Origin: Glandiceps talaboti
Lineage: Eukaryota > Hemichordata > Enteropneusta > Spengelidae
DNA: 64,000 bases
Assembly (NCBI RefSeq): GCF_964340395.1
Contig: NC_135567.1
Location: forward strand, 3,379,609-3,443,608
Direction of reading: 5' to 3'
How positions within the stretch are numbered: the first letter of the stretch is position 1; every line of letters begins with the position of its first letter. Below, piece by piece: positions 25,697 to 64,000 of the stretch. A model generated the notes under the pieces. The model worked only from the letters and a program-made list of their open reading frames with translations. It was not told the DNA's origin and ran no database searches. A program made the translations under genes and the position numbers.

Positions 25697-25976
25697 CGTT
25701 TTCACTGACAATGACAGTAGTTTCATTCGAATCTCACTCTGGAGCTGTGGAAATTTGCCAGAGTATCAGAATGAGACTGGTAGAGATCACAACTAAACAA
25801 AAGCAAGGAACAGTAAATCAATATATTATGATGAACAACGAACTGAGGGATGAAAATATCTGGATTGATGCCATAGTCAGTGCTACTCTGCAGCTTCAGA
25901 CACTTAACAGGACGATATTAGACATCTTACCTATCCTCCATGGGGTAGACTCTGACACTTCTTGTATTTTTTTAAC
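25697..25976 (+). CDS. Orphan internal exon candidate, function unknown
   Basis: A long pyrimidine tract and AG (TTGTTTCTTCTCTAAG) precede, and a consensus donor (AAC|GTGAGTA) follows, an open frame of 280 nt. The exon has two bases, 92 codons (including TMTVVSFESHSGAVEICQ and NIWIDAIVSATLQLQTLN) and two bases. The splice sites, amphipathic helix-like content and absence of low complexity favour a real exon. I do not recognise the family and found no convincing partner exon. A weakly protein-like stretch at about 26,500-26,770 could belong to the same gene but has no clear splice pair. Confidence 0.4.
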
Positions 25977-28360
25977 GTGAGTACTTCAAATTGAATTTAA
26001 ATATAAATGTGTCACGTGGTTTTAACTAGACACAAATGTCTTCTTAAACTAGTAAAGGGGTTTGATTTGGATATGAATTACATAATATTCAAATTACATC
26101 GCTGGACAACTCCAAGATAGTGCACAATACAACTCCTCGACTGAATACACCAGAATATATTAATGGTAAAACTGTCCATGAATTCAGTTGTTATATGGTT
26201 TGTGCTAAAATTTTACAAATTTAGAAATAATCCTTCTGTATTTTATATCATGTGACTATAATTGGTTTTGTTATGATGAGTATACAGAAAGGACAGATAA
26301 TGACACATACACACACACACATACACACACATACACATGCGCACACACACACGCACACACACATTCCCTTGTCAATTGACTGTCTTACGATTAAATACGG
26401 TAGACAATGTGCAATGTTGTCGCTAAGCAACGACTCGGTATATAACTCCTACTGCAATTATACAGTGACATAGAGATCAAGTCACAGCCCCCCTTGATAG
26501 TCAAATACTTTTGCCTTCCCATTTGTATCCACACTCATTGTTCACAACCCTCCCCTATTTCTACCAACTCATCCACCCCAACCGTAAATTCCGACTGTAG
26601 CCAACGTATGAATGTATCTTATTTACATGACTGTAATATACTAGATTACTGTCTTAAAACGAATACTTCTTTACTTAACCAACTTCTCACGTATGCAACA
26701 GCACTCCACATAGACGTTAGGCCTAAAAAAAATTGTGTGGTTCCAATTACGCTCAATTTCAGAATAGGTGGGGTAGGTATATTTTTTAATATATTTTATT
26801 ATATTTTACTTTTACATGTCTGTCTAGTTCAGATACTTCTGTTTCCAGTGTTTTCCAAGTTGTCCCAGTTATTGGTTTCTTCCCATCACATGTACAGCCA
26901 TTACAGATTGGAAGAATAGTTTTATATTGTCTTTTTAAGGTGGTGTCAGTTTTTGCATCCACTATTTCTAGCGAGACTTTTTATTTCTCTAATATGTAAA
27001 AGGAAATTAGGGTCGCCTGTGAAAAACTAGGTGGGGTCGAGTAACCGGAACCACATATTGTTTATTAGGCCATACCGGATAACCTGTAAGCTGAAAAGCA
27101 ACATTTTTTAATATATTCACTATCTACCGTTACAGACAACGAAAGCAAAGCCACGTTTCACGGCTAGTAACCTGTGTGTTTTTTCCATCCAATAGTAAAA
27201 CACCCCTTTTTCGGGTAAACAAATAAACGTTTCAAAAGGAAAACCTAACAAAATTACCATACACAAACCAAAAGGGAAACCACATCAAACTGTCATGTGT
27301 TTTCTTTACTCCGCAGACAAGAGACAAAATTCGTCCGAGCTCACAAAACACGCTTCACACACGTTGACTTGATCCGTGTAATATATATCATTAGGTGGGG
27401 ACAATCAAACAGTTGCATGATTGAGTGGACAATTGTTTTATTCCAACATGGACGTACTACTAATACATTCATGGTTAAAACGAAAGTTGTGTTTTTCTTC
27501 AACTGTGTATAAGACAAAACATATTCTTATATATTTGGAACGACATTTTTAACTTTTATGTCAAAATCATCGAAAAAACAGACAAACAACGCCACATTTC
27601 AGGATCACCATTCCAAACAAAGTTATCCTCGGCTACAAAGAAAGAACACATGCGTCAACATTTGTAAGTAAACTGTAGAGTAGGATACTACTTCAACCTC
27701 TCATGAATTCATTTGATAGAAAATAAAGACAAACCAAAAGATCAAACCGAAGCTTTCAGTGGCGAGTATTTCTTGGATGTACAGCATCAAACAATAAAAC
27801 ATAATGCAGTGGAACTCTGGCAAGAAATCAGTGCCACACATTATTGCTTGAAAGTCTCAAGTTGATCCCCTCTAAGGTACAATTTCAAATGAACATCCCA
27901 ACCTAGTCAATATAGCATGTATTAATGTATAACAATATAGACAGGAAAGTGTTATCCACAACCATTTTTATTTATAAATCAAGCAAATTCAAACCTTTAA
28001 AAACCAAAACTACATAAAACACGAAACAAAAGAAACAGCTTAGAGTTTAAGTATTACAGTATCAATATTTGTTTGAAATGTCCATTACAATAATATCATG
28101 TTACCATGGCAACTTGTAATATTTGATCTTAATAAAACTCAACATTGATTAAGTTTTGTCAATGAATAATAAAAAAGTAATAACCTAGTTAAGATAAAAA
28201 TAACAATTGATAAACGTGAAAGTCTCACAAATACACATTCATCATTGCTGACAAAGATAACACTGTCACCATGAATATTATATTTTCCCATTTTTAAAAC
28301 TGTAATTTATATTCGATATAAAATGTTCAACTGAGTACTTTGAGGCTTTCTGTTTTAAAT
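25977..28360. other. Mostly non-coding, (AC)n run, possible weak exon
   Basis: An (AC)n tract lies at about 26,300-26,362. Open frame 26,494-26,919 has a Cys/Asn-rich extracellular-looking stretch (for example CNILDYCLKTNTSLLNQLL), but its boundaries are not convincing. The rest is AT-rich with nothing recognised. Confidence 0.35.
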
Positions 28361-28364
28361 GTTG

Positions 28365-28850
28365 TGATTAAGTATGAAAATACTATAAATTGTTATTACT
28401 AACGACACATAAAATGGAAAATATTGATGAGCTTTGTTAAGACACATTTAAATTGGTATAAACAATTTCATTTCCAATTATGTTATTATGAAAATACAAT
28501 AAAATTGTTATTACTAACGACACATAAAATGGAAAATATTGATGAGCTTTGTTAAGACACATTTAGTTAGAATCAACAATTTCATTTCCAATTATGTTAT
28601 TATGAAAATACTATAAATTGTTATTACTAACGACACATAAAATGGAAAATATTGATGAGCTTTGTTAAGACACATTTAAATTGGTATAAACAATTTCATT
28701 TCCAATTATGTTATTATGAAAATACTATAAATTGTTAGTACTAACGACATATAAAATGGAAAATATTGATGAACTTTGTTAAGACACATTTAAATTGGTA
28801 TAAACAATTTCATTTCTAATCATGTTATTATGAAAATAATATAAATTGTC
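28365..28850. repeat. ~114-bp tandem repeat, four copies
   Basis: Units share TATTACTAACGACACATAAA, ATGGAAAATATTGATGAGCT and TTGTTAAGACACATTTA. It lies downstream of the GT4 exon on the minus strand. Confidence 0.9.
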
Positions 28851-29682
28851 AATAAAAGATTAATAAAGTACTAAACGATACAAAAATAGAAATTGTTGAC
28901 GAGTATATATATTTCAATTGTATCAACAATTTCATTTCAATTATTTATGTACATTTCTCACCTACAGGAAGTATTTCAATGATATGTAAAAACACTTTTT
29001 CAGTGCAGGTATATGTACCAGGGTTATAATTATAAAACAAATCCATGGACCTATTTATGATGTCATTGGTAATTATTCACTCTTTGGTTTCCACAAACTC
29101 TAGGTTTAAATCATTTTAGTGGAAACAATGGAAAAAACGTTTTTGACCACATTTTGAAATAATATATCAGTTTGATTGTGAGCTATCATATTTTGTATGT
29201 AGATATAACGATCCCTGTGTGTCTTCTCTAAGACATATATTGTATTCTTTGACATGTATTTCTATTTCTCTCTATGGTTTATTAGGTGAAAATGCATGTA
29301 TGGAAACGTGACATCCACACCTGCCTCAAACCTTTCAATGTAATCAGATGTCTTCATTGGATGACGTCATGAGTATTTTTATTTGTTCTCATATCTTCTA
29401 CTTACAAAGTGTATTTTGAATTTCACTGTAAGTATGCAATGCTTTATTTTCATATTTCCACATGTTGCTTTGTTTCTTTGCAAGGTTGTTATCTTGTTAT
29501 CGTTGTATTGCAAATATATCCTGCATTACATGTTTTTATTTGGAAAGAAACAGATTTTAATGAGCTGACAAACAGAAACTAAACCAACATGTACAGTTTG
29601 TCCTCTACGCAATCATGGTCTCTTTACACGTCTGTTCATTTGTACATTATGTATTTTTTAACATACCCAACATTTATTGTTC

Positions 29683-29688
29683 AATTGT
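29683..29688 (-). promoter_or_regulatory. Candidate poly(A) signal AATAAA for the ROCO-GT4 gene
   Basis: On the minus strand AATAAA lies about 40 nt after the stop codon of the GT4 exon. A second AATAAA occurs at 29,458-29,453. Which one is used cannot be told from sequence. Confidence 0.3.
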
Positions 29689-29727
29689 TATTTTTTGATT
29701 TTGTACTCATATGTTGTTTGTTGTTTT

Positions 29728-58839
<29,112 letters not shown>

Positions 58840-59460
58840 CTGATACAAAACATAAACAAACAAATCAAAATTAACAATGATCCAACTTAATAAAAGTTAC
58901 ACTGACATTGTCCGCTATGGTTCCCTATAAATACTATACTAACGATGATCTGTATGAGAATACAGGATGTCTTCACATACTTCTTTCTTTGCCTTTGTTT
59001 ACTTTAAATGCAATGTCTTTCTGAATATGACTAAAACTTATAAGTTTGTATCCACGGTGTCAATGTTTTGTTATTGTTTTATTCACTTTGTTATGATATC
59101 CAATGTCCAAGGAAAACAAGACAAATACTAAATGTTACTTTTATATAAACTGACAACGAACTATTTATAAGGCTTGTTAACAACACAGATGACAATAGTG
59201 ACTGTTGATTGTTTAAATACGGTCTATAATACTTAGGATGTGAATGCACTAGACTGTGAGATATATTGTGTAACTCCGCCCTCACTGGTCTTCTCTATCC
59301 GACTGTAGTAATCTGAAGTACTATGATGACAATTGAAGATGGTAAAACGTAAGTACCATGGCAAACAGAAACACAGGAGTTATTCGCACCTAAAGAAATC
59401 AGACCCCATTAAAGGGGTACAACCTGAGTTTCTAAGTCTTTAGGCGTAGTTATTTAAAAG
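58840..59460. other. Upstream intron, nothing recognised
   Basis: Expected to be intron upstream of the ankyrin exon. I looked for further minus-strand ankyrin exons here and found none. Confidence 0.4.
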
Positions 59461-59461
59461 G

Positions 59462-59925
59462 TACTATACGTCTTTATTTGGCTGTTGCTATGGGCGTGAT
59501 CATGGTTGCTAGGGATATTTGCATATATTTTTGATTGTTTACTCACTTGCCTACCAGATGATGTTCTTATTTAACCAAAATAAACTGCCATTCAGTTGTT
59601 GCTAAGGGCATGGTCATTGTTGCTAGGGCCAATTGTGTTAAAATACTTTGAAGAAAATCTGCAGAATAACACTTCTAGTAAACATCTCACAAAGTTTCAG
59701 TCTCATTGACCAAGTATTTTTGAGATATACATTTTTGACCAAAAATGAACGTTTACACCTAATTTGCATAATATTGATTAGATCATTATATGCTTATCAT
59801 TTCTTCATCGATACACCACAGATGCACCCCTGTTAAACTTCAGCCAATCTGCTGAGTACTTTTAGAATTATAGGTTTGACCAAAAAGACATATTTTTAGC
59901 CCTAATTTGCATATTACTATGGGAA
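59462..59925. repeat. Dispersed repeat family A, copy 3 (truncated)
   Basis: TTTGGCTGTTGCTATGGGCG and TTGCTAGGGCCAATTGTG, followed by TTTTTGACCAAAAATGAACG and CCTAATTTGCATA. It lacks the microsatellite tail. Confidence 0.8.
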
Positions 59926-60239
59926 TGGGCTATTGTGTGGGGGTCATATCACACTTTTCATGTGACTCGGTTACAAACATTGTATGTGCAGCAGATATTG
60001 ACATATTACAACTGATGGTTAGCATGGTCATCATTAACAACCAAACAAAGTATATACCAGTTCATTCCCGAAGCACAGCACAACAAGTCAAAATGCACAA
60101 CTCTAGTCGAATCAATAGTGAAAGCTCCAGAAAAGAAGTCCAAATACAAAGTCCAGTAAGAGTAGTGCTATATAGTACATGTAGAACAGCTGGGAAGCCA
60201 TTCTGATCTTTCGAAAGGTCACAGAGGAGAGATTTATTT

Positions 60240-61020
60240 ACAGGGGGGGGGATTAGGGGGTAACGTTTTACAAATCATCTCTCAGGGGACAGAAATATTT
60301 TAGGAAATATGATTAGGGGGAGGGTCGTATTTTATTTTACTCACTGTATTGCATAGCACTGCATTATTTTCTTTTTTAGTCATTCCATTGCTGCCATCAG
60401 TTCCAAACCAATTGTTGCCATTCGGGTTAGGGTTAGGGTTAGGGTTAGAGTTAGGGTTACGGTTAGGTACCAATGACATTAGCCTATATCGATCAAATAG
60501 TTGCTGACAACCAACGTAATGGAGTATTTGTCAGTTGTGGTGTGAGGAGATGATTAGGTCTAACAGGTGTTCAACTGGAACAGTTTGGTAAGATACTATG
60601 AATAATGTTGTGGAGATCATGACCTTGGTCCCGGCAATGATGGGAGTGTGCCAATCAAATCGTTATGAGTTGTGGTCTTCAGCTCAGCGCACAGGTATTT
60701 ATTAATGCAGTTTCTTCACACACATCTAATGGTTGCAGTAATGGCTAATAATCAATGCTTTTAAAACTTTCAACATTGATGGCAGCAGTGGGATTAAATC
60801 CTCACCAATGATTGTGAGACTTGTGTCCCTTTACATTTCTGACAGCATTTTAAGCCACGTTTTGAACTACTTTAACAGGGAAGGGTCATATTTTAAGGAC
60901 ATATATTTGAGGGAGGGCCACTTTTTATCAAGAAGGAAGTGGGAAGGGTAATATTTTACGAATTAGTCAGCGTTTGATTTTCCCTGCCCCCCTGTAATTA
61001 CTGAAGGCTCTCTAATCTCA
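60240..61020. repeat. Dispersed repeat family C, copy 2
   Basis: Ordered similarity to 44,940-45,480 (GTCAGTTGTGGTGTGA, ATAATGTTGTGG, GGCAGCAGTGGGATTAA, GGGAAGGGTAATATTTTACG). This copy is longer at the left and contains the TTAGGG tract. Confidence 0.6.
60424..60467. repeat. Interstitial telomere-like (TTAGGG)n
   Basis: About seven GGTTAG/GGGTTA units with two substitutions (TTAGAG, TTACGG), placed inside dispersed repeat C. Confidence 0.9.
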
Positions 61021-62047
61021 AAGTTGTAGTCAAGCTGGAACATTGATAATTTTATATACCTTTACCGTAATATAATGGTGTATTTTCTGATCAATGAAAA
61101 TTAGAGATATAAACTCATTAAGACGGGGAAAAATATCACTAAATCGACAAGTACAATGCTATCTTTCAAATGACAAATAAAAGTCCACACAAAACAGGTT
61201 TTAGTTGTGACGAAATCTAGAAGAAATGCTAAAATTTGGAAAAGAAAGTATATGTCTATAAACAAGAGTTGCATACAGTGCTCTATAGTCTTTTGAAATT
61301 AACAGTGAAACGTGTCCTCATAAGGAGTGAAAATGACAATATTTCAGGTATACAAGGGAAATGATATTTACTGTCAATTACTGTACAACACAAAAGTGTC
61401 AACACGCAAGTCAAAATACAAAATCATTAATAATGCAAATAACAAACTAACAACTATTCCAATATGCTTTATAGGATATATGAGCATTTATGTTATGTCC
61501 CTGGATTTTTAATCAAAGTTATCTTTGCGACAAATGTTCTGTTGATTGATGTACTTTTTAAATTTTTGATACGTTCAATGACACGACAACAAGTATATCT
61601 AACAGTGTAACAAGGCTTGTATCTACAACTAATCTGCTCGGATTTTGCGTCGTTATTTATTTTAAGATTTGTTTTATTTCAATAAATGATATACAATGAC
61701 ATGACAGGTTGTTGTGGTTTGATTCTCTTCACATTGGCAGATGAATGAATGATTTAAATTTTAATGGCGCTGTTGATCGGCTGCCCACCTAACTGTTGAT
61801 TTTGTCTGCAGTATTATTCGATTTTAGAGTCCATGTGTCACCGTTTTACTGTTATTTTATGACAATTGTTTTATAGTGATACTTGGAACCGAACGATGAA
61901 CTGTTGCAGCGTTGTATTCATCTATTGAGACAGAAAGTTAGCTAACTTTTTCATGTACTGATATATTGCAGTTCTCGACCCATCATGGCTGTCAGGTCTT
62001 GGTCATGCGTACATCAGTCTACCCAGTCGCTGTCAAGGGGTCAGTAG
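61021..62047. other. AT-rich stretch, nothing recognised
   Basis: No supportable coding exon, repeat or RNA gene. The sequence just before 62,048 may include the LINE 5' UTR. Confidence 0.4.
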
Positions 62048-64000
62048 ATGGCAAAACGTATGCGGTTTGCAAAACCTTCCTTCAAGTCTTCATTTTGTTA
62101 TCGTGGTCGTACAGCTGGACGCAAACACTCCAAACCTAAGTTTTCGATTCCAACTATTATTAGTAATCGTTGTCCTGGGTCAAAAGATCTGAGGTGCGGA
62201 ACAGGCTACTACGGCAAATTCCTATCTCCATTGATGCTACTTATGTTGAGTCGCTGCCTATTCGTACCATAATAACACCTAGGAGTGCACACCTTGTTCA
62301 AAACAAACGTGACTCTGTTCTAGTGATAATTCCGAGAGTTTCTTCATGCTTCCAGAAATTACAACTAAATGCTGGTCTGGGGAATGTACGTTCTATTAAT
62401 GGGGAAATCAGTGCTGTAATATCGACATTGTTGACTGGAAATTTGGACATCTTTAAAATAACCAGTACAGAAACTTGGCTCAAAAGTCAGGATGACCCAT
62501 TTATTGCCGAGTTTCTCTCTTCGGTTAGCGGCTACACTATCTATCAGCAGCCTCATTCAAAGAGAAAAAGGGGGTGGAGTAACAGTGTTAGCCCATTCCA
62601 ACCTTCCCGTCATTGAGAAGCGATCATCTTCGTTTCAATCTTTCGAAGCATTAGACATCATTTTTCAATCGTCGAGTCAATGTCTGCATTTAATTGTCGT
62701 CTACCATCCTCCAAAATCAACAAAGAATAAAGTTACCATCGGCGAGTTTATTTCCGAATTCTCAACGCGCCTGGAAACAGCTGTACCATCGTCTGGCCAC
62801 TTTCTATTCGCAAGTGACTTCAATTTTTTATTTTGTAGATACCGACTTACGGGATACAAAGAAGTTTGTCGACCTTTTGTATTCTATGGGTTTACAACAA
62901 AATGTATCCGAACCTACAATAGCAAGGGCTATACTCTTGACTTGCTGATAACTTGATCGAATGATCAGTTCCTGCACTTTATCAGGGTCGACGTATCTCT
63001 AATCTGCGATCACAGTATCGTTATTTAGGTTTGAAAATTCAGTGACCACCAAATGGCAAGTTCAACATGTGGTGATGGTATTTCTGAACAATTGACAAGG
63101 CTGACTTGCATGACAAACTTGAGGTCAGCATCGTAGACTATAGCATTGCGGACTGTCCACCTGTCATGAACGCCGAATGCTTGTCAGAATTTTATCATGA
63201 AACTGTTAAGAAGGTATTAGATGCGATTGTCCCTATAACTGAAAAAGTCATCACCCAGAAAGTGCGTGGCCCATGGTTTTGTGAGGAACTATTGTCATTG
63301 ATCATGAGAAGAGAAGTGTGTAAATTCGAAAATAAGTGGCGCACATCGCAACTCGAAATCGATCGGCAAATCTTCTGTACTAAGCAGGTTGAATATTTCC
63401 GTCGTTGTGATGAAGTAAAGTCAGCTTTGCATCGGACTAGCATTAATGAAGGAGACAACAGAAGATTATGTAATATTATTACTGAGTTATCAAGTACCAA
63501 GGCATCCAATTCAAACGCATTTCAAAATGACATCCAAGTACCATCCAAATTCCTCAAATTCTTTGAAGTGAAGGTATCAAAGCTTCGTGTCGGACTTCTT
63601 GTTCAGTCAATAGTGATGATCAACTACCAAATCACATTTTCACTGAGTTTGAGTCTGTGTCAGTTAAAACGCTAGTAAAGCGGTTGTCTCCAAAATCATG
63701 ACTGTGAACTTGATATCCTTCCAAAAAACCTTGTAAAGAACTGTATAGACTCTCTTGCGCCTTTTTTAGCTCATTTATACAATATTTCACTTTCGTCTGG
63801 CACCGTCCCTAGCCATTCAAAATCATCAACCATTTATGCTTTGTTGAAGAAGCCTGATATTGACCACAATGTAGTGAAAAAAAAAATTATAGGCCCGTAT
63901 CCAATCTGTCTTTCTTGTTGAAAGTTCTTGAGAGAATTGTCGCGCAGCAGCTAAATGATCATCTCGCCAAGTTTTAGCTATACACCAAGTGTCAAAGCAC
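62048..64000 (+). mobile_element. Frameshifted APE-type LINE (non-LTR retrotransposon), cut by window end
   Basis: Three overlapping frames carry an apurinic-like endonuclease: GLGNVRSINGEISAV, then TETWL (near 62,470-62,490), then VVYHPPKS and the FASDFN motif near 62,810, with SEPT and TLDLLIT at the domain end. From about 63,700 an RT N-terminus appears (LAHLYNISLSSGTVP, LLKKPDI). This order is typical of CR1/L2/Jockey-like LINEs. Frame shifts near 62,550 and 62,840, plus an in-frame stop just before the window end, show it is inactive. It continues past 64,000. Confidence 0.75.
63106..63675 (+). pseudogene. LINE ORF2 spacer between endonuclease and RT
   Basis: The open frame includes PPVMNAECLSEFYHETV, KVRGPWFCEELLSLIMRREV and a basic helical region, as is usual in the LINE segment that links the two enzymatic domains (the W[FY]-x-x-E-L-x-x-L-x-x-x-R pattern). 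It is part of the element, not an independent gene. Confidence 0.6.

Noticed and set aside
58840-62047. Further upstream ankyrin exons
   Set aside because: Searched on the minus strand for TPLHLA-like text between splice sites and found none. They may be beyond 64,000 or absent.

Overview
The window comes from an animal nuclear genome, most likely a marine invertebrate. It is AT-rich. Coding sequence is split into short exons with GT...AG introns of up to about 16 kb, and introns and flanks are full of minisatellites and microsatellites. There is a DIRS-type (tyrosine-recombinase) retrotransposon, an APE-type LINE, and a short interstitial TTAGGG tract. No operons, prokaryotic signals, rRNA or tRNA genes were seen. 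I cannot fix the phylum from sequence alone.

Layout. (1) 1-18,054, plus strand: the 3' part of an unrecognised gene. An exon at 1,068-1,206 and a terminal exon at 17,696-18,054 are in compatible phase across a 16.5-kb intron. That intron is almost entirely two minisatellites: about 99 copies of a 49-bp unit and about 174 copies of a 58-bp unit with higher-order structure. (2) 17,978-19,390: a 90-bp minisatellite grown from the last coding bases of that terminal exon. (3) 19,700-25,500: more tandem and dispersed repeats. (4) 25,697-25,976: a well-bounded orphan exon candidate, plus strand. (5) 29,728-58,839, minus strand: the main gene of the window.

The main gene can be assembled as 13 exons whose phases all agree (3,312 nt, 1,103 codons plus stop). 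Its 5' end lies beyond the part I can recognise. In order it encodes an ankyrin repeat, a Roc (Ras-of-complex) GTPase domain with Walker A and switch II motifs, a COR domain, a short linker carried on four small exons (one of 16 nt), and a complete GT-B glycosyltransferase of the GT4 type with its EX7E motif, carried on a single 1.2-kb last exon. A ROCO GTPase switch joined to a cytosolic-looking glycosyltransferase is the most interesting biology here. The nearest familiar architecture is DAPK1 (kinase-ANK-Roc-COR-Death), with the GT4 domain sitting where an effector or Death domain would be expected.

The introns of this gene hold a decayed DIRS element (38.87-43.95 kb, same strand), minisatellites of 47, 56 and 75 bp, large compound microsatellites, a roughly 1-kb (TAC)n array next to an inverted partial copy of one of the gene's own exons, and two families of microsatellite-tailed dispersed repeats. 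(6) 62,048-64,000, plus strand: the 5' part of a frameshifted LINE (endonuclease, then start of reverse transcriptase) cut by the window edge.
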